In this document: positions 33,719 to 43,377 of the stretch, one piece after another
How the letters are laid out: each line of letters begins with the position of its first letter
How positions within the stretch are numbered: position 1 is the first letter of the stretch
NCBI GenBank assembly: GCA_963655255.1
Contig: CAVKEB010000005.1
Location: 1-64,000, forward strand
Direction of reading: 5' to 3'
DNA length: 64,000 nt
DNA from: CAG-791 sp963655255
GTDB taxonomy: Bacteria > Bacillota > Clostridia > Lachnospirales > Lachnospiraceae
The notes under the pieces: generated by a model
What the model saw: the letters and a program-made list of their open reading frames with translations, nothing else
The model's database searches: none
What the model was told of the DNA's origin: nothing
Program-made: the position numbers and the translations under genes

Positions 33719-34501
33719 TTACGAAAACTCCCCGGTCAGGGCGGAATCCGCCGAAATGTCCTTTGTCACATGAATGGAAATATTGCCGAACAGCTCTTCC
33801 TGTTCGATCTCGATATTTCCGGTCTTCATCAGCTCCAGCACCACCAGAAACGTGACGATCACCTCGTCCCGGGATCCCTGCTCCTCCAGGAGCGTCCGGA
33901 AATCCGTGTCTCGGTGCGTGTTCAGATACGCCTTGATGTACAGCTCCTTGGCCGTCAGATCGACCTCTTCCTTCTCGATCCGCCCGAACTGGGAGCGGAC
34001 CGGGTCCACGCGGTACTTCTGGCGCTTCAGAATATCCTGAAAAATATCATTCAGCTTCGCCAGGGTCGTATCCCCGATCAGCTCTTCATAATTCACCGGG
34101 GGTACGTAGCTCCGGACTTCCCTGGGAAGATTCTTCTTCCGGTACAGGGTCTGCTCTGCGTTTTCGGACATGTCGCGCAGCTCGGCGGACATGTACTTGT
34201 ACATCTTGTACTCCAGAAGCTTCTGCACGAGTTCCGCCCGGGGATCTTCCTCCTCGCCTTCCTCGTCAACTTCCTTCGGAAGGAGCATCCGGCACTTGAT
34301 GTCAAGAAGCGTTGCCGCCATCACGAGGAATTCGCTCATGACATCCATGTCCTCTTCTTCCATCCGCCGGACGTATTCCATGTACTGATCCGTGATCTCC
34401 GCGATGGGGATGTCGTAGATATCCACTTTATTCTTGTCAATGAGATGCAGCAGAAGGTCCAGCGGGCCCTCGAACTTCTCCAGTTTAAATTCCAGTTCCA
34501 T
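33719..34501 (-). CDS. scpA: Segregation and condensation protein A
   Basis: The kleisin subunit of Smc-ScpAB, 260 residues, bridging SMC heads for chromosome compaction and segregation. The family N-terminus LEKFEGPLDLLLHLIDKNKVDIYDIPIAEIT is present in pieces, followed by DVMSEFLVMAATLLDIKCRMLLP and the C-terminal winged helix. Length is normal. It lies between a metallophosphoesterase gene and scpB; the metallophosphoesterase stop is 22 bases upstream. Confidence 0.96.
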   Translation of the reverse strand: MELEFKLEKFEGPLDLLLHLIDKNKVDIYDIPIAEITDQYMEYVRRMEEEDMDVMSEFLVMAATLLDIKCRMLLPKEVDEEGEEEDPRAELVQKLLEYKMYKYMSAELRDMSENAEQTLYRKKNLPREVRSYVPPVNYEELIGDTTLAKLNDIFQDILKRQKYRVDPVRSQFGRIEKEEVDLTAKELYIKAYLNTHRDTDFRTLLEEQGSRDEVIVTFLVVLELMKTGNIEIEQEELFGNISIHVTKDISADSALTGEFS

Positions 34502-34523
34502 TTTCCCGTATTTTTAAAAAGCG

Positions 34524-35459
34524 TCAATCACACCCGTCAAGCTCGGCCACGGCGATTTCTCCCGGATTCATAAAGCGAAGATGCACCGAATGCGTCCCGG
34601 TTCCGCAGCTGAGAATCATGGAAGCCTTCGACCCGTCCTCTTTTCTCGTATGGTATTCTCCCCCTGTGTATTCCGGGAAGAAATGCCAGTCCGGGGAGAG
34701 AAGTCCCTGCCCGTCCGGTCCAAACCGCACAATTCCGCCGTGAACATGTCCGGACAGCACAAGGTCCGCGCCCCACGCCGCGTACACCGGGAAAAACTTC
34801 GGATTATGAGCCAGCACCACGCAGAACCGGTCCGGATCCGGTTTCCCGAGTTTCTCTTCCACCTGCTCCCGGCAAAGATGGTACGGCCAGAACTTCCGAT
34901 AGGTTTCCGTGTCAAGGTCCAGCCCGTACAGGCGGATTCCGGTATCTTCCTCCATCGCCAAAAGATCCGCAAACCGGTTGTGCAAGCGGCATACCCCGAG
35001 ATTCTTCATTGCCTGATCATACCCCAGATACTGCCGGAGATACCGTCCTTCATGCCGCCCGGACGCAAGCTGCGCTTCGTGATTTCCTTCCGCAAGATAG
35101 ACCGGAAAATCCCTCGCAAGGTCTTCCGCCAGATCCAGTGAAACCTCCATCCAGCCGGGACGGTCCAGGGAAGCATCCCTTGCGACAATCATATCTCCGC
35201 CGATCACGACGGCATCCGGCCCGATGCTCCGAATGGCACGGAGAATCGGCCCATTCGGCCCGTCCGGGTCATTCCGTTTCCCATACGTCTGACTGTGCAG
35301 ATCCGTGAGGAATACAATCGTCGTCTTCCGCCGGATCTTCGGAGAGGAAATCCGATATCTGCGGATGACAAAACGATGTCCGTCCCGCCAGGCTGCCGCA
35401 AAGCCCGCGGCAAGAAGCGCTCCCGCAGCGCCCGCCAGTACCGCATCCTTTTTCTTCAT
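34524..35459 (-). CDS. Membrane-anchored metallophosphoesterase
   Basis: A calcineurin-like phosphoesterase of 311 residues from the ATG at 35459 (AAGGAG upstream). A single N-terminal membrane segment (about 6-24, Ala/Gly-rich) is followed by metal motifs FLTDLHSQ, VIGGDMI, EGNHEAQL and SGHVHGG. It resembles the YkuE/YaeI group, proposed to act on cell-wall or lipid substrates at the outer face of the membrane. It precedes scpA. Substrate unknown. Confidence 0.9.
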   Translation of the reverse strand: MKKKDAVLAGAAGALLAAGFAAAWRDGHRFVIRRYRISSPKIRRKTTIVFLTDLHSQTYGKRNDPDGPNGPILRAIRSIGPDAVVIGGDMIVARDASLDRPGWMEVSLDLAEDLARDFPVYLAEGNHEAQLASGRHEGRYLRQYLGYDQAMKNLGVCRLHNRFADLLAMEEDTGIRLYGLDLDTETYRKFWPYHLCREQVEEKLGKPDPDRFCVVLAHNPKFFPVYAAWGADLVLSGHVHGGIVRFGPDGQGLLSPDWHFFPEYTGGEYHTRKEDGSKASMILSCGTGTHSVHLRFMNPGEIAVAELDGCD

Positions 35460-35731
35460 GTGCACTCCTTCCTCTCTGTCCTGCATAAGCCAGTATAGTG
35501 TACCACACCGCGTCCCCTGCCGCCACAGAGCCCCTCTGTGCGCCAGCGCTGTTGGCATAATATGCCATAAAGAGCTTTCCGGGCAGCATATCGTCCTGTG
35601 CAGCGTCCGTCAGAATCCCTTTGGAAACGAACGTCCCTGCAGCCGCTGTAAGGCCGAAAGCCCCTTGGAAACGAAGGTCCTGCAGTCCTTGTAAACCGAA
35701 ATTCAATGCGAAACCAATACGAAAATAAACT
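35460..35731. other. Gap with degenerate tandem repeat
   Basis: A 272-base gap without a convincing gene. TACACTATACT near 35493-35503 (minus strand) is a candidate -10 for the metallophosphoesterase gene. Between about 35609 and 35702 two roughly 45-bp units share TTGGAAACGAA, GTCC, CTGCAG and CCGAAA in the same order. Confidence 0.5.
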
Positions 35732-35765
35732 AAGAAAAACCCCCGGCACATGATGTGCCAGGGGC
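35732..35765 (-). terminator. Terminator of rpsU
   Basis: On the minus strand AGCCCCTGGCACA and TGTGCCGGGG form a stem around TCA and are followed by TTTTTCTT. It is about 55 bases downstream of the rpsU stop. Confidence 0.88.
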
Positions 35766-35817
35766 TACTGCTGTCATGATTACCGGTACAGCCTGCCGGA
35801 AACCTTGCGATTCCCGA

Positions 35818-35994
35818 TCAGTTGTACTTTCTCTTTCTTGCAGCTTCGGACTTCTTCTTGCGCTTTACGCTGGGCTTCTCGTAGTGCTCTCTCTTACGGA
35901 TTTCCTGCTGGATGCCCGCCTTTGCGCAGCTTCTCTTGAAACGACGCAGAGCGCTGTCCAAGGTCTCATTCTCTTTTACGATAACGCTAGACAT
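35818..35994 (-). CDS. rpsU: 30S ribosomal protein S21
   Basis: S21, 58 residues, basic, beginning MSSVIVKENETLDSALRRFK and ending with the Arg/Lys-rich tail RKRKYN. It binds the 16S rRNA platform near the anti-Shine-Dalgarno and assists initiation. The conserved RFKRSCAKAGIQQEIRKREHY segment (given in part) is intact. Too short for many gene finders, but the match is unambiguous. It is monocistronic: own promoter at 36125-36153 and terminator at 35732-35765. Confidence 0.97.
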   Translation of the reverse strand: MSSVIVKENETLDSALRRFKRSCAKAGIQQEIRKREHYEKPSVKRKKKSEAARKRKYN

Positions 35995-36054
35995 TTCTTC
36001 TACCCTCCCTTCAGTCCCTTTCAGATTGTCAGGTTCCTCCCGCCTTCCGCAGAA

Positions 36055-36092
36055 AACGGAAAACCCGCAACTGGCTGATGGGTTTTTCTGTG
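36055..36092 (-). promoter_or_regulatory. Possible hairpin in the rpsU leader
   Basis: Between the rpsU promoter and start, the minus strand reads GAAAAACCC, 13 bases, then GGGTTTTCC and TTTTC. It has terminator-like shape, so an attenuator is possible, but the stem is short. Confidence 0.3.
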
Positions 36093-36124
36093 TTTTATGA
36101 ATCTCTCAAAAAGACACGACTTAG

Positions 36125-36153
36125 ATTATACGCAAGCACGTCTCTTTTGTAAA
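36125..36153 (-). promoter_or_regulatory. Promoter of rpsU
   Basis: TTTACA (36148-36153) and a perfect TATAAT (36125-36130), spaced 17 bases, on the minus strand. The leader is about 125 bases. Confidence 0.88.
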
Positions 36154-36229
36154 GAGGGTTTTCCAAACTGTTCCTTGCCTGTTCCTGCGGCCCGGTTCAC
36201 TTCTCCATGGCCCGTCTCACGACCTGGTT

Positions 36230-39031
36230 TCACAGCTGGCTTTCCAGAACCTTTGCGGCCTCTTCCAGCGCTTTGCCGATTCCTGCCGGATTCTTTCCGC
36301 CTGCCTGAGCCATGTTCGGACGTCCGCCGCCACCGCCGCCGACTTCCTTCGCGATGCTCTTGACGAGGTTTCCTGCATGTGCGCCCTTTGCCATTGCCTC
36401 ATCGGAAGCCATGGCAATCAGGCTGACCTTGCCGTCCTTGTCGGAAATCAGAACCACCACGCCGCCGGGGAGCTTCTCTCTCAGCTCATCACCCAGGCCG
36501 CGCAGCTCGTTCATGTCAACACCCGGAACATGCGCTCCGAGGAACGGAACTCCCTTGATCTCCTTCACATTGTCCATGACATTTCCAAGGGAGGCCTGTG
36601 CCTCCTTAGCCTTCATGGACTCGTTCTCGGACTTCACTTCCCGAAGCTCCTTCTGGAGCGCGCGGATTCTCTCCGCAAGGGTTGCAGGAGTTGCCTTGAC
36701 AAGGTCTGCCGCCTGATTCAGCTCTTCCTCAATTCCCTCATAGTACTTCCGGACATTGTCGCCCGTCAGCGCCTCAATTCTGCGGACACCGGCTGCGACG
36801 CCGTTCTCGGAAAGAATCTTGAAGGATCCAATCTGAATGGTGTTGGAGACATGCGTTCCACCGCACAGCTCCACGGACCAGTCGCCCATTTTCACGACGC
36901 GCACGCTGTCGCCGTATTTCTCGCCGAAGAGCGCCATGGCACCGGTCTTCTTGGCGTCCTCCAGAGACATCACTTCCGTCACAACCGGAAGACTCTCTGC
37001 GATCTTCTCATTGACAAGATCCTCGACCTTCTTCAGCTCCTCGCGGGTCATTGCCTGGAAATGCGAGAAGTCAAAGCGGGTCCTTCCTGCATCCTGATAG
37101 GAACCTGCCTGCTCGACATGGGTTCCGAGAACCTCACGGAGGGCCTTCTGCAGAAGGTGCGTTGCCGAGTGATTGCGGCAGGTTGCCATGCGGTTCTTCT
37201 CATCCACCTGCAGGGTTACCTTGTCGCCCAGCTTGAACATACCGGAAACCACATGTCCGATGTGAGCGATCTTGCCGCCCGCAACGTGCTCCGTGGCCTC
37301 TACGGCAAAAACAACCGTTCCCTTTCCGAGTGCGGCCTCCTTCGCCATTTCCTCGGAGGATGCCTTGATGCCGCCTGCCTCGGAATAGGAGGTGGCAAGA
37401 ACGATCAGGCCCTTGTCGCCGACCTGGCCGCCCATGGTTCCGTAGAACGGCGTCTCCTTCGTGATGATCGCACCGTACTGTCCGTCGGAAAGAGCCGTTA
37501 CCACGCTGTCCTCTTCCTCAGACTCGCCTGCGCCGACCGCTTCCTGTGCGGAGGTACTGCCCTTCTGCGCGGCAAGAGACGGAAGCGATGCCATCGCGAC
37601 AATCTCCGACTCCGCCGTCAGCTTGTCGTATCCGACAAAAGCCGAGGTCACGGAAGGATCCATCTCCTCATAAACCGTTGCCGCAGCTCCCATGTAGGTT
37701 GCCGCCTTGCCGGAGCGCTCGCGGTCCGAACGCGCCTGGTCTCTCTGCTTCTTCATCGCGGCATTGAAGCCGTCCTCGTCCACGGTAAAGCCCTTCTCCT
37801 CCAGGATTTCCTTCGTGTTGTCGAGAGGGAAGCCGTAGGTATCGTAGAGCTTGAACGCATCCTCGCCGGAGAGCTGCTTTTCTCCCGCCTTTTCCAGAGT
37901 GCCTTCCATCTGAGCCAGAATTTCCATTCCCTGCTCATAGGTCTTTTCGAATTTCTCTTCCTCGGCGCGGACCACGTTCAGGATGAAGTCTCTCTTCTCC
38001 TCCAGTTCCGGGTAGCCGTCCTTCGAGGTCTTGATGACATTCTCCGCCAGTGTCGGAAGGAACGATCCCTCGATGCCGAGCTTGCGTCCATGCCGCACCG
38101 CGCGGCGGATGATCCGGCGGAGGACATAGCCTCTTCCGTTATTGGAAGGCATGATGCCGTCCGAAATCATGAAGGTCATTGCGCGGGCGTGATCCGTGCA
38201 GATACGGACAGAGACATCCGTGTCATAGGTGCCCGGCTTCTCATATTCCACACCGCCTGCCAGTCTGCAGATCAGATCACGCAGGGATTTGAGCGTATCC
38301 ACATCGAAGATGGATCCCACATCCTGCACCGCAACCGCCAGACGCTCCAGACCCATTCCGGTATCGATGTTCTTCTGAACCAGATCACTGTAATTGCCGT
38401 GGCCGTCATTGTTGAACTGAGAAAATACGATATTCCAGACCTCCATGAAGCGGTCGCCCTCGCCGCCCATGACATCCTCCGGTCCGTTTCCGTACTTCTC
38501 GCCGCGGTCATAGTAAATCTCGGAGCAGGGGCCGCAGGGGCCGGAGCCGTGCTCCCAGAAATTGTCTTCCTTGCCGAACTTGTAGATGTGATCCGCCGGG
38601 ATGTGCATGTCGTTCAGCCAGATATTGTAGGCCTCCTCGTCATCCACATACACGGAAGGATACAGACGGTCCGGATCGAGACCTACGCGCTCCGTCAGGA
38701 ATTCCCATGCCCACGGAATCGCTTCCTTCTTGAAATAATCGCCGAAGGAGAAATTTCCCAGCATTTCAAAATAGGTGCCGTGACGTGCCGTCTTTCCGAC
38801 GTTCTCCAGATCACCGGTGCGGATGCACTTCTGGCACGTGGTCACCCTCCTTCTCGGAGGGATCTCCTGACCGGTAAACCAGGGCTTCATCGGCGCCATA
38901 CCGGAATTGATGATCAGGAGCGATGTATCATTGTGCGGAACCAGCGAAAAGCTGTTCAGTCTCAGACACCCCTTCTCTTCAAAGAAAGAGAGAAACAGCT
39001 CACGCAGCTCATTGACTCCTCTGTACTGCAT
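36230..39031 (-). CDS. alaS: Alanyl-tRNA synthetase
   Basis: Class II synthetase of 933 residues charging tRNA-Ala. The aminoacylation core (YRGVNELRELFLSFFEEKGC; GMAPMKPWF), editing domain zinc motifs HSATHLLQ and CGGTHV, and the C-terminal DHHA1-type glycine-rich motif GGGGGGRPNMAQAGG are all present. It is about 55 residues longer than typical, mainly from a Ser/Glu-rich insertion between the core and editing domains (QKGSTSAQEAVGAGESEEED). I found no T-box leader upstream. glyS is the next gene upstream in the same direction. Confidence 0.97.
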   Translation of the reverse strand: MQYRGVNELRELFLSFFEEKGCLRLNSFSLVPHNDTSLLIINSGMAPMKPWFTGQEIPPRRRVTTCQKCIRTGDLENVGKTARHGTYFEMLGNFSFGDYFKKEAIPWAWEFLTERVGLDPDRLYPSVYVDDEEAYNIWLNDMHIPADHIYKFGKEDNFWEHGSGPCGPCSEIYYDRGEKYGNGPEDVMGGEGDRFMEVWNIVFSQFNNDGHGNYSDLVQKNIDTGMGLERLAVAVQDVGSIFDVDTLKSLRDLICRLAGGVEYEKPGTYDTDVSVRICTDHARAMTFMISDGIMPSNNGRGYVLRRIIRRAVRHGRKLGIEGSFLPTLAENVIKTSKDGYPELEEKRDFILNVVRAEEEKFEKTYEQGMEILAQMEGTLEKAGEKQLSGEDAFKLYDTYGFPLDNTKEILEEKGFTVDEDGFNAAMKKQRDQARSDRERSGKAATYMGAAATVYEEMDPSVTSAFVGYDKLTAESEIVAMASLPSLAAQKGSTSAQEAVGAGESEEEDSVVTALSDGQYGAIITKETPFYGTMGGQVGDKGLIVLATSYSEAGGIKASSEEMAKEAALGKGTVVFAVEATEHVAGGKIAHIGHVVSGMFKLGDKVTLQVDEKNRMATCRNHSATHLLQKALREVLGTHVEQAGSYQDAGRTRFDFSHFQAMTREELKKVEDLVNEKIAESLPVVTEVMSLEDAKKTGAMALFGEKYGDSVRVVKMGDWSVELCGGTHVSNTIQIGSFKILSENGVAAGVRRIEALTGDNVRKYYEGIEEELNQAADLVKATPATLAERIRALQKELREVKSENESMKAKEAQASLGNVMDNVKEIKGVPFLGAHVPGVDMNELRGLGDELREKLPGGVVVLISDKDGKVSLIAMASDEAMAKGAHAGNLVKSIAKEVGGGGGGRPNMAQAGGKNPAGIGKALEEAAKVLESQL

Positions 39032-39083
39032 TCTTGTATTTCCTTTCCTGAAAAAACTTCTTAAAGTGCTTTGGCCGCATGAC

Positions 39084-40475
<1,392 letters not shown>

Positions 40476-40675
40476 GTGCCTACTCCTTGATCCCTCTGCT
40501 ATTGCAGATGTTATGTGATCTCCGGCGCCGGGGCTCCGGAGTTCCTACCGTTCGTATTTCTTTTCTTCCATCGGACACGCGGGCACGGATGTTCTGCCCG
40601 TATTCCGGCAAAGCCGCCCGAAACCATCCTGCGGTCCGTTTCCCTTTTGCGGACAGCATTGAACATCGCATCCAT

Positions 40676-40706
40676 GGGAAAATCCGCGATGTCCGAAACC
40701 GCCGTG
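40676..40706 (+). repeat. Short repeat family 2, copy D
   Basis: Core GGGAAAATCCGCGATGT then CCGAAACCG, ending at the base before the stop codon of the 240-residue gene. Complementary ACATCGC upstream (about 40663-40669) allows a hairpin. Confidence 0.5.
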
Positions 40707-41429
40707 CTATTTCAGAATGACAATCGCCGGCTTCTCTCTGCTGATGGTATCGATGGCCGTCGCATGCGTCTCATCCGTCACGCCGAGATTCGGGGTTGCG
40801 TACAGAATTCCGCGCGGCATTACCACATTGACCTGCTCCGTCAGGATGATGACCTCGTTCTCCGACAGCTGATCCAGGGTCGCCTGATTCAGGATTCTCG
40901 AAGAATCCGCATGACTGACCGCCGACATAATGGATTCGAAATCGTATCCGTCCGCCTGCGCCTCCTGCACCGTTCCGATGAAAAGAGAGGTGTCGTTAAA
41001 ACCGCTGTAGTCCTCCGCGCTCGCGTAGTCCAGAACCAGCACCGCCGTCTGATCCGCCACCTTGAAGGATTTCTCCGCAACGCTCCCGCTTCCGTTCTTC
41101 TCATTGTAGGAAGCTACGGCATCCCGGATGGTTTTCTTCAGCTCATCCGCATCGTAGTAGTCCTCGGCAAAGGATTCCACCGTCGTGATCCGGATGCTTC
41201 CGTTTTTCCGGAATTCCGCCGTAGACGCCGTGTACTCCTCCGGGCCGAGAACCTTTGTCACTGCCCGGACCGCAAGAAAAACGCCGACAGCAATGACTGC
41301 CGCCGCGAGATAAACCGCAAGCTTTGCCGCCCGCTCCTTCTGCTTTTTCCGGTGCCTTGCCGGACCGCCCGGACGCCGGGCCGTTTTTTTCCTTCCGGGT
41401 GAGCCGGACCTTTTCTTCTGTGTCGTCAT
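40707..41429 (-). CDS. Hypothetical single-pass membrane protein
   Basis: A 240-residue protein with a strongly basic N-terminus (about 1-34), one membrane helix (about 36-56, AVYLAAAVIAVGVFLAVRAV) and an outer domain of about 180 residues. The outer part has ITTVESFAEDYYDADELKKTI, VLVLDYASAEDYSGFN and a conserved-looking end (VVMPRGILYATPNLGVTDE, AIDTISREKPAIVIL). I recognise it as a conserved but uncharacterised clostridial type; no function assigned. It lies between recO and glyS in the same direction. Confidence 0.72.
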   Translation of the reverse strand: MTTQKKRSGSPGRKKTARRPGGPARHRKKQKERAAKLAVYLAAAVIAVGVFLAVRAVTKVLGPEEYTASTAEFRKNGSIRITTVESFAEDYYDADELKKTIRDAVASYNEKNGSGSVAEKSFKVADQTAVLVLDYASAEDYSGFNDTSLFIGTVQEAQADGYDFESIMSAVSHADSSRILNQATLDQLSENEVIILTEQVNVVMPRGILYATPNLGVTDETHATAIDTISREKPAIVILK

Positions 41430-41584
41430 TCTTCTTTAAATTCTTTTCCGCGAAAGCCCCCGCTGCACGCCGTTTTCCCTGCGGGAAGGCCGGTAAGCTT
41501 TTCTCTCCTGACTCCCTTTCCCGACTGCAGGCGCGGCGCGAACAACAGATACACTTTATACTTTTTTTATTCTCTTCGCAATGC

Positions 41585-42256
41585 CTACAGATCCATCACG
41601 GCCAGAATTTCCAGACTTCGGAACGTATGATGCTCAAATGCAAACTCCATGCAGCGCTTCGAGAGCTCCAGGAGCTGTTTCTCAGAGGGTTCGTCCAGCG
41701 TAAACGTATAGAGTCTGGCGACCGGGGCATTTTCAATGTGCCGCAGTGCCGCCATGACCGCCGGAAGGTACTTCTGCGGGTTCGGCTCCCGCATCTCTCC
41801 CTCCAGAATCACTGTTTTCAGCTCGAACACCGCCCGGACCAGGCGGAGCGGAAATTTCCCGGACTCCAGCGCGCGGAGCGTCTGATACAGAAGGAGAAGA
41901 AGCTGTGCCTCGTCGTTGTTCTCCCGCGTGCAGTATTCCAGCACTTCGCAGAAGTACTGTCCCAGAAGAGCGCCTTCCATGTGCGTCCGGAACCAGGCAA
42001 AATAGTTCTGCACGGAGGTCTCCACCAGCGTGTAGGAATCTCTCCCCGCGTACAGGCGGAAGGTCCCGAACACGAACAGGTCCGTTGCCGCCACCAGCTG
42101 CGAATTCGGGCGTCTTGCGCCCTTGGCAAAGGCGGAGATTTTCCCGCTCTCCCGCGTCAGGAGCACCACTCTCCGGTCATATTCCCCGATGGGGGAAACG
42201 CCGATCACCATGGCGGTCACTTCGGTATAGGGTCTTTTGATTTCCAGTTCCGGCAT
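41585..42256 (-). CDS. recO: DNA repair protein RecO
   Basis: A 223-residue RecO, which with RecF and RecR loads RecA at gaps. The N-terminal OB fold (VTAMVIGVSPIGEYDRRVVLLTRESGKISAFAKGARR, given in part) is diagnostic. It is a little shorter than average (about 240-250) and the C-terminal zinc-binding Cys cluster of many RecO proteins is absent. The ATG overlaps the era stop codon (TAATG), so the two are translationally coupled, the usual era-recO arrangement of Firmicutes. Confidence 0.93.
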   Translation of the reverse strand: MPELEIKRPYTEVTAMVIGVSPIGEYDRRVVLLTRESGKISAFAKGARRPNSQLVAATDLFVFGTFRLYAGRDSYTLVETSVQNYFAWFRTHMEGALLGQYFCEVLEYCTRENNDEAQLLLLLYQTLRALESGKFPLRLVRAVFELKTVILEGEMREPNPQKYLPAVMAALRHIENAPVARLYTFTLDEPSEKQLLELSKRCMEFAFEHHTFRSLEILAVMDL

Positions 42257-43236
42257 TACAGATTCTTCTCGTTATATCCGTAGGTTTTCAGAGCGTTCTG
42301 ATCGTCCTTCCAGCCCTTGCGGACCTTCACCCAGAGGCGGAGATTCACGCGGCATCCGATCATATTCTCGATGTCAATCCGGGCCGCGGTTCCGATCTTC
42401 TTGAGCATTCCGCCGCCCGCTCCGATGATGATGCCCTTGTGGCTCTCGCGCTCGCAGATGATGTCCGCGTCGATGTCGCAGATCTTCTCCGGCGCAGGAG
42501 CCGCTCCGTGGTGCTTTCGGCCGGCATTTCCCGCATCCCCGCCTGCCGCCGTGCTCTTGTCCCGGTACTTCATCCGGTTGATCTGCACCGCAATGCCGTG
42601 CGGAACCTCTTCATTGATGAAGCGCAGCGCCTTTTCACGGATCATCTCGGAGGCAATCTCCCGCTCCGTCTCCGTTGTGACATCCTCCGGATCATAGAAC
42701 GGCTCGCCCTCCGGGAGTCTCTCCCAGATCGTCTTCCGAAGATCATCCAGGCCGGTCTTCTGTCTCGAACTGATCGGAATGAGGTCCTTCAGCTCCTGTC
42801 CGGTCTCCTTCTTCCATTCCTGCGCGTAGGCCGCAAGAACCGGCAGAATCTGCGCCTTCTTGACGGAATCGGCCTTGGTGACGCACAGGATCACCGGCTT
42901 TCCGGCACCCGCCACCTTCTTTAAAACGGCAAGGTCCTCTTCCTTCAGGTTCGCCCTCGGCTCCACCAGCCACAGGATCAGGTCCACCTCCTTCAGCGTG
43001 GCATCCGCAGCGTGCAGCATGTATTCTCCGAGACGGTCCTTCGCCTGATTGATTCCCGGCGTATCGAGGAACACCACCTGCCCGTTCTCATCGCTGTAGA
43101 TGGTCCGGATCTGATTCCTCGTCGTCTGCGGCTTGTAGGAGGTGATCGCGATTTTCTGTCCGATCAGTGTATTCATCAGCGTGGATTTCCCGACATTCGG
43201 ACGGCCCACGATCGCCGCAAAACCAGCTTTTGCCAT
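42256..43236 (-). CDS. era: Ribosome-assembly GTPase Era
   Basis: Era, 326 residues from the ATG at 43236 (GGAAAGCGG upstream). It binds 16S rRNA near its 3' end during 30S maturation. G1 GRPNVGKST, G3 DTPGI, G4 TKAD and a C-terminal KH domain with GIIIGAGGGMLKKIG are clear. It is longer than usual by about 25 residues owing to an insertion before the KH core (AAGGDAGNAGRKHHGAAPAP). The frame continues upstream only through a hairpin array. Confidence 0.96.
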   Translation of the reverse strand: MAKAGFAAIVGRPNVGKSTLMNTLIGQKIAITSYKPQTTRNQIRTIYSDENGQVVFLDTPGINQAKDRLGEYMLHAADATLKEVDLILWLVEPRANLKEEDLAVLKKVAGAGKPVILCVTKADSVKKAQILPVLAAYAQEWKKETGQELKDLIPISSRQKTGLDDLRKTIWERLPEGEPFYDPEDVTTETEREIASEMIREKALRFINEEVPHGIAVQINRMKYRDKSTAAGGDAGNAGRKHHGAAPAPEKICDIDADIICERESHKGIIIGAGGGMLKKIGTAARIDIENMIGCRVNLRLWVKVRKGWKDDQNALKTYGYNEKNL

Positions 43237-43264
43237 TTGATTTCCGCTTTCCTTTCCTGAAAAT

Positions 43265-43370
43265 TTTGAAAGTGACATTGATATGTCACTTTCAAACTGC
43301 AGCATCGGTGCTGACGCACCGGCTGCCGCATTCGGCAAAACCGCATTCGCGGATTTTGCCTCAGCGAGGT
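43265..43370 (-). repeat. Modular hairpin array, copy 10 (inverted orientation)
   Basis: The four-module unit in the opposite orientation to the others: long hairpin first (43265-43296), CCTC-AGC-GAGG last (43359-43369). It lies between era and the M16C protease gene. Confidence 0.88.
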
Positions 43371-43377
43371 ATAAATA

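Noticed and set aside
40476..40706. T-box riboswitch ahead of glyS or alaS
   Set aside because: I looked for the T-box consensus (TGGNACCGCG type) on the minus strand in both upstream regions and did not see it.
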